Source of the DNA: Glandiceps talaboti | Lineage: Eukaryota > Hemichordata > Enteropneusta > Spengelidae | DNA length: 64,000 bases | NCBI RefSeq assembly: GCF_964340395.1 | Contig: NC_135550.1 | Coordinates: 4,686,601-4,750,600 of the forward strand | Direction: 5' to 3' | Shown: positions 27,613 through 38,318 of the stretch, piece by piece | Position numbering within the stretch: the stretch's first letter is position 1 | Layout: every line of letters begins with the position of its first letter | The notes under the pieces: generated by a model | What the model was told of the DNA's origin: nothing | The model's database searches: none | What the model saw: only the letters and a program-made list of their open reading frames with translations | Position numbers and translations under genes: made by a program

Positions 27613-29638
27613 GAATTTACAGTGATTCTTGTGACCGGCGCGGCGCCTGTCAGCAGACTCGGACATTTTTTTCATCATTCCATTGTATTTAAACCTTGTA
27701 CTTGACATTTCGCAATATTTATAATTCTCAACAAAATACCTCAACATGCCTCACTTCGCTCGTACTCAAAGCAGCCCCTCGCGGTATGATCACTGATGAC
27801 ATGACGAGAGAACCTTTTCGGATTTACATGTAAAACGGGGAAAGATACGCAAAACATAATGCAAAGTCTGAAGCCAAATTAAAGTTGTGATTATTATAAT
27901 TATTTTTACTTGCCAAATATTTGCATTTTGGAAATGGCAAGACACGTTCATGTCGTTTAACTTTACATGTGAACTGTCGGCCAATAAACAAAATTTGGTT
28001 GATTCACAGTCGTCCGCAGTTAGACTGCTCTTGCATAACTTCAACCGCATGCCTTCCTTACGCAAGTTGTCTTAATTCTGGTTCACTGTCACTCCAAATT
28101 GCACGACAATATAGAATTAATCACAAGTTACATGTTATGTGAAAACATCACATTTTTATAGTGGGTCTGGAGTGAGATTTTAGTGAGTACCAAGAACGTC
28201 CTGTGTTGTTACTTGCTGTGGAAAATCGCCCGGTCAAATGAGGTCAGCTTCAGCTTCTGGTCGAATCAGGATAGAGTATGCAAATAAGGACGTTGCGGAC
28301 TGGCTGATTATGTAGAAGGGGTGCAGAATTTGGATTTGAAGTTTACAACCTTGTTTCGAATAAACGCTTGTCACTTCATGCATTTGGGCGCCCAATGCGT
28401 AGAATTATGACTATAGCACATATTACATTGCTTGTTTGACGTCAATAGTGTCTTTTAAAAAGTGGCAGTTTACTTAAAGTCTCGTCGACTGATTTCCAAT
28501 ATGGCGTCGGTCATTATACTCATTAACATATTCATTTTTTTTTCAAATTACAAAAAAAAAAAATCATAAAAAATAAAAATGAAGATGTGCTGACTTGAAA
28601 TTAACAAACCTGAGTAAGCTACCCCTGCGCATCAACACACCAGATATCAAAGCAATCTGACAATAAGTTTTCACGGAGATGATGAAAATGACATTTTATG
28701 AAAAAAATCATAAAAAATTGAAAATGGCACAAATCAACTTGGCATGAACAAATCTGAATAGCCTCCCCCCCCCCAGGGAACATGCACACCAAATATCTAA
28801 GAATACTGACTGTTACTTTCGGAGAAAATAATGAAAATATAAAAGTTTGACGGACACCTATGATTCACTCTACTCTCTATACTCTATACAACCTATACCT
28901 AAAGCTACGCTTTCAGCTTTCGCTGACAGCGGAGCTAAAAACTATCGTACTGGAGATGTCTTACAAAGTGTACCTGCCTTCTTTATTAGTTAAATCGCCA
29001 TTTTCAGAGTAGTTTATATGTTTTCCGTCAGTTTGTTTGGGAACTCTGGTAAATTGATCGGGAAACCCGCTAACATTTACCAGCTTTAATACCAGCCTTT
29101 AAAAACATTGTCTGTTTCGTCTTCTTCTTCGGAAGCTCATTGTCGCCTTCTAAATATCGCCACATACTTTATAAATACAACGTGGAACTGTCTCAAACAC
29201 GTTAAAAGTTTCATACACCATGTAAAATAGACGCATGCGCTGAATGCGTAAAATGTGTCTGAATGTCTAAGACGTTCTGATTAGTCAAGACACAAATAAT
29301 TCGAGAAATTCAGCCAATCTAACATAATTTCATAAAGTAAATGCTGTATGCTGCGTCATATGTAGACAAGATACATGTATCAACATTGACAACAACACAT
29401 AGCAAGCTAGCTCTGTGTTGCTTGACTTGAACGAGATGTCGAGAGTAAAATAGGTAACACAAGATCAGATTCATGTAGGTGAAATTGGATCTATCTTTGA
29501 ATAAATGTTTTTATTTACTCCAAATTTCAACTGGTCATAAGGACCGATATGTTGTTGTAATTCTGAAAAACTGTCGGTCCGAACGGAAATCTGTTGGTCT
29601 CGGGCCGAAGGACCGACGTTAATTTCGCACGCTAGCTG

Positions 29639-30310
29639 TTACCAACAATAACTGCATCAATTGACGCCATTGTTGTACTTTAGGTGTCAGTTCTCAATAC
29701 ACTTTAGTACTATCATTTTACGTACAGTACTCTGACCTTGATTATTAGCTTTCACATAGACATCAAATCATACACACTCACCTCTAAGAAGACCACAAGA
29801 AATGTAGATGCAAATGTGCGCCGGTGGATCATAATATATATATATATACTGTCGTCGCCTTCTTTTAAAACTTTTAAAACAGCAAGGGAATTTCCAAAGA
29901 TATAAATAGCTCTTTCTTTGTCGATGTCAAAGCAAATCACCTTCCCTATTGTGACATCACATGATCCAACAGACGCCAACGTATGCTGCTTGTAAACATT
30001 GTAACATGGTACAATTACTTTAAGACAGCAAGGACGTAAATCGTCGGGTATATATTTTCTTCAAAAGTGACGTATTCAACGTAATCCCACCATCATACAT
30101 GTGTGGAACAACAACAACAACGTGTGTCGGCGCCTTCAAGTTCGATCTCCACACATACAAAACGTACTGCATTTTGGGTAATATGACGTACTATATACCA
30201 TGCCATGCCTGTAATACAAGTTTAATGGTCACAGCAAGCCTTTGCGCTTACATTTCACGTGTACATGTCGTGAAGTCGCCATTATATGTCCAAGTATGTT
30301 TGGTTAGGGA
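29639..30310. other. duplicated non-coding block, copy 1
   Basis: Matches 53,186-53,640; the first 150 bases are nearly identical. A minus-strand open frame of 75 codons (29,752-29,979) is broken in the other copy, so I do not call it coding. Confidence 0.6.
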
Positions 30311-30522
30311 GCCTTCAGTGCATACAGGGGGAGGGCCAGAGGAATCGGGGGGGGGGGCACATTTTACAATCCGTAGTTTTGTGACCAAATTGAAGATTGA
30401 ATTATTGTCAATTTGTTTTGAGATGTAAAAGTGAGATGAGCACTCAACATTTACTTTTACGAGTACTTTACATGCCAAAGTACAAAAAATAAAAATACAT
30501 ATATTGCGAGAAAATTGTTTAA

Positions 30523-30564
<42 letters not shown>

Positions 30565-30600
30565 AATGATGATGATGGTGATGATGATGACGATGATGAC

Positions 30601-30631
<31 letters not shown>

Positions 30632-30632
30632 G
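30311..30632. repeat. unique DNA ending in a 110-bp (GAT)n tract
   Basis: Beyond the duplication boundary there is a G run (30,347-30,357) and AT-rich DNA, then (GAT)n at 30,523-30,632 with AAT, GGT and GAC interruptions. This tract lies on the 5' side of the Tx1 LINE. Confidence 0.85.
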
Positions 30633-30967
30633 TTTACTTTTGAATGTAATAGAGAACACGGACAGTGATACATGTACTGACTCAAGTAGTGACAGTGAGT
30701 CAGGTTAGAGTGACACTGATGATCGCAATACTGAAGGAGGTGATGATGATGATGATGACCATACTGGAATGACGTGTTAGGACGAAGCTCTAGTATATTG
30801 TCGTCTTTTTCGCAGCTCCGAATCCAAGGAACATTAATCACACCCATCAGACTTTATTTAGACATTTTGGAAGAATCTGATTAACTTTATTGGTGAATTA
30901 TTTGAAGGATTGTTGTGATCTCCGTGGATTTCAATCCAGGTACCCGTGGGTGGCAAACAAAGACAAT

Positions 30968-32554
30968 ATGGCCGCCCAAACCCACGGTACCCCACCCTCG
31001 TCAATTGCTGGTATGACTCAGAAACATGGTGTCAAATGTGAATCACTGGAAGGTGTCAGTGTGGAGGTCTATCTTCGCGCTATGGCCACTATAACTGGAC
31101 CAGAGAATATCAAAGCTGCATCTAGAGCTAATGGATCAGTAATCGTCTTCTTTAATTCAGTCACCTGGGTCGAAACACTGTGTGTCAAAGGAGTCGAAGT
31201 CGGTGGCTACTCAATATATATAGAACCACTCGTAAAACCAGCAACAAAAGTCGTCGTTTCCGGTGTACCACCATTCATTCCCAACCAATCTATCGAACAC
31301 GAATTATCAAGATTTGGAAAAATCGTAAGTGCCGTTAAAACCATTCCACTAGGATGTAAAACTGAGAGCCTAAAACATGTCAAATCATTCCGAAGACAAG
31401 CATACGTTCTACTCGACAACGATCTCAACGGAATTGTAGATGGGCCAACCTTCATCCAGTTCGAAGACAGAAACTATAAAGTTTATTTATCAACAGACGA
31501 AATTCGATGCTTCAAATGTAAACAAAAGGGACATATACAACGCAACTGCCAACAAGAACAAACACCACCCGAAAATGAAAGTGAAAATAACCCCAATATG
31601 ACCGCCATTAACCAAGATGAACATCAACAGGTTGTAAATGACAATAACGCACATTCCAGTAACACCGATCAACATATGAATAATACAACAGAAAATACCA
31701 ACAACACCCGATCAGCTGTCAACAACGTCACAGAACAAGTGATGAACACTGGTCATTCAACCATCACTGCAAATGATCACGACAACAACGATAACCAAAA
31801 GACCATTCGTGACAACAAACTAAACAACGATACCGATACTACACACGATGAAGAAGAAGCAGTAGAAACTAACAGAAACGAACACAACGATGAAGAACTC
31901 ATGAACTCAAATTCAGACACAGAACACGAAATGAACAATGACAACGAAGACGACACACCAGAAAACAAAACAAGTACGAACATTCAAGTCGAAGAGAGGG
32001 TACGAACCCCTCCTTCACCTCTTCCTTCAACCCCGAACATTTCTTTTACACAGCAGTCTCCAGTGTCATCCCCAGCACCATCTTTTTCGCTCGCCTTGTC
32101 CGGACTATCAGACTTTACTGCGCCACGGGATGATCAGCTATACAACACAGATAACAACACATATACTGAAGCCGCACCAAGCCCTTCTTACTCGCCTCTT
32201 TCCCTCCAAAGCATCGGAGGGGAAACAACAGAAGAGAGTTCAAGAGATACAGCAAAAGATATGGATGACAACGAATCCACCATGTCAGATATCTCAGAAT
32301 CATCACTTCTCAACGACGTAACAGTACAATCAATTGAAGAATTCTTAGAAGAAAGCAAACATTCAAGAAAGATAATCGAACTATGCATTGAATTCAATCC
32401 AAATTTAAAACAACTCGCAAAAGATCTCCATAACTACCGATCAACCCAACCACTTGTCGCAGCACAGAAAGCACGTATCTACAAACTCATCAAGAAAATA
32501 AGAGAACACACACGAAAAACAGGTAAACCATCAAAAAGTCAAAAACACTCCTAA
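30968..32554 (+). CDS. Tx1 LINE ORF1 protein
   Basis: 528 aa from the first ATG in good context (caatATGg). The open frame reaches back to 30,890 only through a non-ATG codon. An RRM-like region (about residues 80-170, VVVSGVPPFIPNQSIEHELS) precedes a CCHC zinc knuckle CFKCKQKGHIQRNC (CX2CX4HX4C, from residue 181). A long Asn/Asp/Glu/Thr-rich low-complexity linker follows, then a Ser/Pro region, and a basic lysine-rich C-terminus suited to RNA binding. It is the RNA-chaperone or RNP partner of ORF2. ORF2 opens within 50 bases of this stop, so reinitiation is the likely way it is translated. Confidence 0.88.
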   Translation: MAAQTHGTPPSSIAGMTQKHGVKCESLEGVSVEVYLRAMATITGPENIKAASRANGSVIVFFNSVTWVETLCVKGVEVGGYSIYIEPLVKPATKVVVSGVPPFIPNQSIEHELSRFGKIVSAVKTIPLGCKTESLKHVKSFRRQAYVLLDNDLNGIVDGPTFIQFEDRNYKVYLSTDEIRCFKCKQKGHIQRNCQQEQTPPENESENNPNMTAINQDEHQQVVNDNNAHSSNTDQHMNNTTENTNNTRSAVNNVTEQVMNTGHSTITANDHDNNDNQKTIRDNKLNNDTDTTHDEEEAVETNRNEHNDEELMNSNSDTEHEMNNDNEDDTPENKTSTNIQVEERVRTPPSPLPSTPNISFTQQSPVSSPAPSFSLALSGLSDFTAPRDDQLYNTDNNTYTEAAPSPSYSPLSLQSIGGETTEESSRDTAKDMDDNESTMSDISESSLLNDVTVQSIEEFLEESKHSRKIIELCIEFNPNLKQLAKDLHNYRSTQPLVAAQKARIYKLIKKIREHTRKTGKPSKSQKHS

Positions 32555-32602
32555 ATCCGCACATTCATCATGATTAAATATCTCTTCACAATAATATTCA
32601 TC

Positions 32603-35600
32603 ATGGCGTCCCTTTCCTGTGCAACACTTAATGTTCGCGGATGTCGTGATTCGTTAAAACGTTATCAAGTTTTTGACTTCTTAAAACAGTCTCATCCCGC
32701 AGACTTCTACCTCCTCCAAGAAACTCACTCTATACCTAGCGATGAACTTATTTGGCCACTTGTATGGAGATCAAAGTGTATCTTATCGCATGGGACAAAC
32801 AACAGTGCTGGAATAGCAATTCTATTCTCGCCGAAGAGTAAAGTTGAAATAATAGAGAAATCAGAACCAATCCCAGGCCATATTTTACACGCTCACGCAA
32901 CAGTCAACGACACACCTGTAAATATCATCAACATTTACGCACATTGTAATGCAAAAGAACGTCTGAAGTGCTTCACGAAACTGAATGGATTATTACCAAA
33001 ACTTAATGAAGATCCTATTATCCTAGCAGGGGACTTTAATTGCACACTAAATCCAGAACTCGACAGACAACAATGCAGTGAATCAGATCCACATACAGTA
33101 CGTGGCCTCGGTAACCTGATAAGTAAACACAAACTCATCGACGCCTGGCGTCATCACCATAACAACAACCGCAATTACACCTGGCACAGAAATGATACAA
33201 AAGCACGACTTGACAGAATCTACATAAACAAATGCTTGAAAACACGCATTAGAACAATAGCCATTCAAAATGCCAGCCTCGCATTCTCCGACCACTCCTT
33301 GGTGAAATTAACCTTAGCACAGAAACAAATTCAAAAACGCAATCCTGTATGGTGCCTCAACACCGAAACATTAAAATATGACAATTATTGTCAACTTATA
33401 TCACACTTCTGGGGAAATTGGACCAAAGAAAAAAACAAGTATGCCAACCTCGCGACCTGGTGGGAAATCGGAAAATGGAAAATAAAACTATTAACACAAC
33501 AGTTCTGTATCTCAAAACACAACGAACGTAAACTTACCAAAGTACAACTAGAAAAAGACATCCAACGCATCGAAGAAAGAATACACATAGACAATGACTT
33601 AAGAAATGAATACAACCGAAAGAAAAGCTTACTAATTCAACTTACCCGATCTGACAGCAGAGGTGCAGCCGTCCGATCACGTCATCAATTCCTCCAAGAC
33701 AGCGACATGCCCAGTAAATTTTTCTTCACTCTCGAACAAGACAAAGGGAAATCAAGACCCATTGTCCACTTAAAACGCGCCGACAACAGCATCACAGAAG
33801 ACCAACACGAAATACGAGACATCATATACAACTATTACCAGAACTTATATACACCCGAACCAACTGATTCAATCGCCCAGAATACTCTACTCGAAAACTT
33901 ACCACAACTTACCGACCCGGATCGCAACTACCTTGACAGTGAAATATCCTATGAAGAGCTTACAAATGCAGTTAAACTCCTATCAAATGACCGCTCTCCA
34001 GGTATAGACGGCCTTCCAAGTGAATTCTACCAAACATTTTGGCACATCCTTGGCAAAGACTTACATCAAGTATTTACACAGTCTATCGAAAACGGAACAC
34101 TCCCACTATCGTGTCGCAAAGCAATCATCAGCCTCCATCCTAAAACCGGCGACAACGCATTAGTTAAAAACTGGAGACCCATTAGCCTACTGTGCAGCGA
34201 CTATAAAATTATAACTAAAGCTCTATCCACTCGTCTTCGCTCTGTCATATCAACGATTGTACACAAAGATCAGACATGCGGTATCCCAGGACGCAAGATT
34301 TTTGATAATGTACACTTACTACGCGACAATATCTTCTATGCAAATAATAATGACAAACCCCTTGGAATTGTAGCGTTAGACCAGGAAAAGGCGTTCGACC
34401 GAATAAACCATGACTACCTATTCCAAACCCTGAAATCATTCGGAGTCGGACCTCACTTCATCAACTACATTAAAGTTCTTTATACAGACATACAGTCACT
34501 AATCCGTATCAACAACATGTTAACTACTCCCATAAAAATACAGAGAGGCGTCCGACAAGGATGTTCCCTGTCAGGTCAACTCTACGTCATCGCTCTCGAG
34601 CCACTACTGAACAGAATACGAACCGACAGTGGAATAACTCCATTAACATTACCAGGCGTACCCATGCACACCATCTTATCAGCATATGCTGACGACGTAG
34701 AGGTACTACAGACCGAAAACGACGATTTTAACAAGTTACAAACATGTCTAGAAGTATACGAAAAGGCATCAAACGCAAAAGTGAACCTCGAAAAATCAGA
34801 AGGCCTATGGGTTGGATCGTGGCGCAACCGCATAGACAATCCATTAGGTATTAAATGGAACTCTACCGGACTTAAAATTCTAGGAGTCTACCTCGGCAAC
34901 ACTGACACGTACTATCGAAGAAATTGGACAGAACTTGTCAACACAATTGAAAACAAAATTAAATACTGGTCAACCTTCGCTCCAGGAATGTCATATAGAG
35001 GCCGTATACTTATCATAAACCATCTCATCGCGTCAAAATTACTTCATAGACTTAACTGTATTACACCAACCAAAGATACCATATCATACATTCAGACATT
35101 ATTACTTAGATTCATTTGGCAAGGTCGCCATTGGATACCAGTCGAAACTATCTGTCTACCTCTCAAAAAAGGTGGACAGGGACTAATACATCTCCAAACT
35201 CGGCTCACGTCACTCCGAATAAGCCACATACAACGTTATCTCTACCAAGACAACCTCCACCCGTCATCATGCTTCATGGATTACTTCTTCAGTAAAATCG
35301 GTAATTTAAACTACAAAAGACAGTTACTGTTAACAATTGATATCAACCCGGACAAAACACAGATGCCAGACTTCTACGTTGATTTACTACATCGTTGGAA
35401 CTCAACTAAGAAACTACGTAAAGGAGACCCAGAGACCATATCGGAAATTATCAACGAACCTTTATTCCAAAACCCACTTATTCTACATCCCATCCATGGA
35501 ACACCATTTACACTTCATCACTTCGTAGACGCAGGCATTACTAAAATTGGTGACCTCATCGATAAGAATGAAAAACGCTGGCTCACCTCCACTGATATCA

Positions 35601-36466
35601 GCGACAAAGTTAACATTCACTCAAACCGCATACTTGCCCTCACTCTAAAAGTAACTCACCAGGCAATACCAGATATCCTAAAGATAAAAATCAACGACTA
35701 CCTTGAAGACCAATCATCCACCGAAACCCAGAACCCACATTATTCGATCGAACTTTATCACTCACCCGAACTCAACATTGCACTCTATAAACTAGAGAAA
35801 GGTGCAATTTATAGATATTTGATATCAGAACAACACGCTAACAAACAACCGAATAGACTAGACACTGTGTGGAGAGACATATTAAGCTTACCCGACCATC
35901 TACATCCAAACTACGAAGCATGCTACTACCCGCCAACTATAAAGAAAGAAGGAGATCTACAATGGCGTATACTGCATGGCGCATACACTACAGGTACATA
36001 TTTATTCAACTCAGGATTTCGCCAAGACTCTGATTGTCCACATTGTGGCGACAAAGACTCCCTTCTCCACATTTTCATCGACTGCCAACAAATCCAACGA
36101 TTACTTGCCTTCATCACAGTTATCATCTCCCGTCTTATCAACAACGATCATCTAATACCAATGGCGTGGTTTTTCATCAATCCACCGAAGAAAAGCAGAG
36201 CCTTCACCAACAAACGTGCCATGTTCCTCTTCACCCACATAACGTCAACAGCAAAAATGTCAATACACATCGCCAGAAGGAATAAAATGGACAACACAAC
36301 TCAAGTCGACCCATTGGAAATATTTAAAACGCGTATACGAGCAAGAGTACAATTAGAATTTGAACATTACAGATTAAGACAATGTATAGATATCTTTTCA
36401 GCAATTTGGACCATCAACGACGCCGTATGCCGCGTAGTCGACGGACAACTCCTCTTCAATTTTTAG
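32603..36466 (+). CDS. Tx1 LINE ORF2: APE endonuclease and reverse transcriptase
   Basis: About 1,287 aa from the ATG at 32,603 (MASLSCATLNVRG, the usual start of the endonuclease fold). An upstream ATG at 32,570 would add a hydrophobic 11-residue leader and is less likely. The N-terminal APE-type endonuclease shows LNVRG, LLQETHS, GDFNC and SDHSLV. The RT shows NWRPISLLCSDYKI, ALDQEKAFDRINHDYLF, GVRQGCSLSGQLY and catalytic YADD (nt 34,685-34,696). Near the C-terminus is a CX2CX7HX4C zinc knuckle (CPHC...H...C). The QEKAFDR form is characteristic of the Tx1 branch. The frame is intact throughout, so target-primed reverse transcription by this copy is plausible. Confidence 0.93.
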   Translation: MASLSCATLNVRGCRDSLKRYQVFDFLKQSHPADFYLLQETHSIPSDELIWPLVWRSKCILSHGTNNSAGIAILFSPKSKVEIIEKSEPIPGHILHAHATVNDTPVNIINIYAHCNAKERLKCFTKLNGLLPKLNEDPIILAGDFNCTLNPELDRQQCSESDPHTVRGLGNLISKHKLIDAWRHHHNNNRNYTWHRNDTKARLDRIYINKCLKTRIRTIAIQNASLAFSDHSLVKLTLAQKQIQKRNPVWCLNTETLKYDNYCQLISHFWGNWTKEKNKYANLATWWEIGKWKIKLLTQQFCISKHNERKLTKVQLEKDIQRIEERIHIDNDLRNEYNRKKSLLIQLTRSDSRGAAVRSRHQFLQDSDMPSKFFFTLEQDKGKSRPIVHLKRADNSITEDQHEIRDIIYNYYQNLYTPEPTDSIAQNTLLENLPQLTDPDRNYLDSEISYEELTNAVKLLSNDRSPGIDGLPSEFYQTFWHILGKDLHQVFTQSIENGTLPLSCRKAIISLHPKTGDNALVKNWRPISLLCSDYKIITKALSTRLRSVISTIVHKDQTCGIPGRKIFDNVHLLRDNIFYANNNDKPLGIVALDQEKAFDRINHDYLFQTLKSFGVGPHFINYIKVLYTDIQSLIRINNMLTTPIKIQRGVRQGCSLSGQLYVIALEPLLNRIRTDSGITPLTLPGVPMHTILSAYADDVEVLQTENDDFNKLQTCLEVYEKASNAKVNLEKSEGLWVGSWRNRIDNPLGIKWNSTGLKILGVYLGNTDTYYRRNWTELVNTIENKIKYWSTFAPGMSYRGRILIINHLIASKLLHRLNCITPTKDTISYIQTLLLRFIWQGRHWIPVETICLPLKKGGQGLIHLQTRLTSLRISHIQRYLYQDNLHPSSCFMDYFFSKIGNLNYKRQLLLTIDINPDKTQMPDFYVDLLHRWNSTKKLRKGDPETISEIINEPLFQNPLILHPIHGTPFTLHHFVDAGITKIGDLIDKNEKRWLTSTDISDKVNIHSNRILALTLKVTHQAIPDILKIKINDYLEDQSSTETQNPHYSIELYHSPELNIALYKLEKGAIYRYLISEQHANKQPNRLDTVWRDILSLPDHLHPNYEACYYPPTIKKEGDLQWRILHGAYTTGTYLFNSGFRQDSDCPHCGDKDSLLHIFIDCQQIQRLLAFITVIISRLINNDHLIPMAWFFINPPKKSRAFTNKRAMFLFTHITSTAKMSIHIARRNKMDNTTQVDPLEIFKTRIRARVQLEFEHYRLRQCIDIFSAIWTINDAVCRVVDGQLLFNF

Positions 36467-36727
36467 CTACAAACAGTATAAACTCCAGTATTCAATTTAC
36501 CATTTCTACATTCTAGCCACATAACGCATTGTTTCAATACAACTTTTAGCTATCATACTGCCACTTTTTTTCTGAACTTGAATAACTTACAACTTGTAGA
36601 ACTCGATGTAAATATCAGTCTTCATACAGTACAACAGTATTGAATCGAACCTCGATCTTTACCATTTTTGTATATATCTTAGTATTTTGTGTACATAGGA
36701 CAAATAAGCATTAAAGTTCCTTTGAAA

Positions 36728-36763
<36 letters not shown>

Positions 36764-36830
36764 ATCAATGCTGTGCCTGTTTCGTTTATAGTGTATTGAT
36801 GTCCCTTCTGTATTTCGTTTTGTAAATTAC

Positions 36831-37269
36831 TGTAACGTGTTCCTTTGTTGTTGTGTCCATAAATATTCATTTCTATTTCTAATCACCTGGCTCCATCTGT
36901 TAACATCTCCTCATCCAATCACTTCCTACTTTTTTATCACATGACTTCCCATATAAGTAAGCGCGACGGGTTAGTATAACAGAAGTGCAGACGTGGCCAG
37001 TACGGCTACACTAGTATATCTTTCTGTGTATGCTTTCAAGTTAGTCCAAACTTTATCTTTCACTTATTGTGTCTTTTGTATTTGTATCTTTACTTTTAGT
37101 ATATTTATGTAGTAGTAATATTTATTGTATAACAGAAGTGCAGACGTGGCCAGTACGGCTACACTAGTGTATCTTTCCGTGTATGTTTTCAAACATGCTT
37201 GGAGAATAAAGATACGTTTGTGCCATTAATGCGAGTCCAGAGAGCAGTTATTGGTAAACAACCGTGACA
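36831..37269. mobile_element. probable solo LTR
   Basis: 439 bp bounded by short inverted ends TGTAACG and CGTGACA (reverse complement TGTCACG). It contains a TATA-like catataag (about 36,951), a poly(A) signal aataaag (37,206), and an internal direct repeat of about 60 bp (gtataacagaagtgcagacg at 36,974 and 37,127, 153 bp apart). Its right end coincides with the start of homology between the two duplication copies. No target duplication is identified and no internal retroelement coding is present. Confidence 0.5.
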
Positions 37270-38318
37270 CACGTTACCCAGTAAAACTACAGACTGATAC
37301 AGCACGGTTTTAAAAATGTTTTACTTCACACAGATCAACTGAGCTCCTAATGAATGCAAGGAAATAGCCCATAGTTAATGGAAGAACTTTTCACTGCATC
37401 TTATTCGAACATTTATAAGATAATGCACCAGCGATAAACCACTAAAATGGCGTATTGTCTACTTTGAAGTTTGAAGGAATTTCAAATTAAACAAACCTGA
37501 TATGAATGACACATTACACTACAATAGTTGATTTGTCGCTCAAAATATTTCGTTGGTTGGCTGAGAATTGACCGATCAACCCGAGCACTGTATACGTAGC
37601 CACATTGAGAATTAGGATCATCGCTACACTGGTGTACTACTCCAATCCGTTCTCCAGGGGCTTGGCGTCAGCTACTACCAGCAGCAGGGTCACATAACAG
37701 GGTTCGGCGTCTTTGTTTTTTGGGAATGCAGAACGTGGGGAGTCCCTAGAATTTTGGATGTAGTCAATTAAGGCGGATGTCACAATTCAATAACTAAAAC
37801 ATTAAACGTTTGGTATTGTTTAACAGTGGTACAGCTGATTGTGACATCAACATCCACATTAATTGTTCCGTATCTGTATCGTAGACGTACAAGCACCAAT
37901 ACTGGTTGTCGCGTACGTAGTCAAGGGTCGCGTGTGGGGCAATAATGTGAAAGTACTGAGGAGCCCTACTATAGTACAAAGACAACCATCACATTCACGA
38001 TTAACAGTTCCTGGTTATGGAGGGGTTATTCTCTGTTCTGAAGATTTCATCTTTAAAACATTTCATTTTTTTCTATATTGAAGAAGAAATATATCTGGTC
38101 AAACGACTACGGCTTAGCCATGTCTGCCAGTTCCGAAATACCACCACGTATTGTTAGTATGAATTGTTTGTATGATGAGGACCCACTTACTTTCCCTCAA
38201 CACCAAAACATTAAATAGCAACATCAGATAATCTGTGAGCTCAGTGATAGTTCTGAAACATTTATGAGATGATACCTCCGATATATGATGCATTTAATAT
38301 TCACTGAGTGAGATGTAC

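Larger units (their letters stand above)
25404..29638. mobile_element. 4.2-kb DNA-transposon-like insertion with empty site in copy 2
   Basis: TTACCA is duplicated at 25,398-25,403 and 29,639-29,644. The paralogous copy has it once (tttaccaccaataactg near 53,199), a clean empty site. Ends show degenerate inverted similarity: agtgtgtgaacttaagg against reverse-complement agcgtgcgaaattaacg. Subterminal ggtcataaggaccga repeats occur at about 25,446 and 29,533. The interior has exon-like minus-strand open segments (described separately) and a nested foldback. There is no intact transposase. Confidence 0.6.
30633..36763 (+). mobile_element. Tx1-clade (L1 superfamily) LINE, apparently full length, between (GAT)n tracts
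   Basis: Two long uninterrupted ORFs in the order nucleic-acid-binding ORF1 then endonuclease/RT ORF2, a 3'UTR of about 260 bp, and a terminal (GAT)12 at 36,728-36,763 with no poly(A). The exact 5' end is uncertain (30,633-30,968). (GAT)n on both sides suggests insertion into a trinucleotide microsatellite; Tx1-clade elements are known for site- and microsatellite-specific insertion. The lack of frameshifts or stops in about 5.5 kb of coding sequence indicates recent insertion. Confidence 0.85.

Noticed and set aside
29752-29979. 75-codon minus-strand frame in a block conserved between duplication copies
   Set aside because: The homologous segment in copy 2 (53,340-53,500) is interrupted, so conservation reflects duplication rather than coding.
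30523-30717. Asp-rich open segment (GAT)n running into an acidic, serine-rich tail ending in TAG
   Set aside because: It begins after an in-frame TAA with no convincing acceptor. A GAT microsatellite reads as poly-Asp by default. It could be a remnant terminal exon, but the support is too thin.
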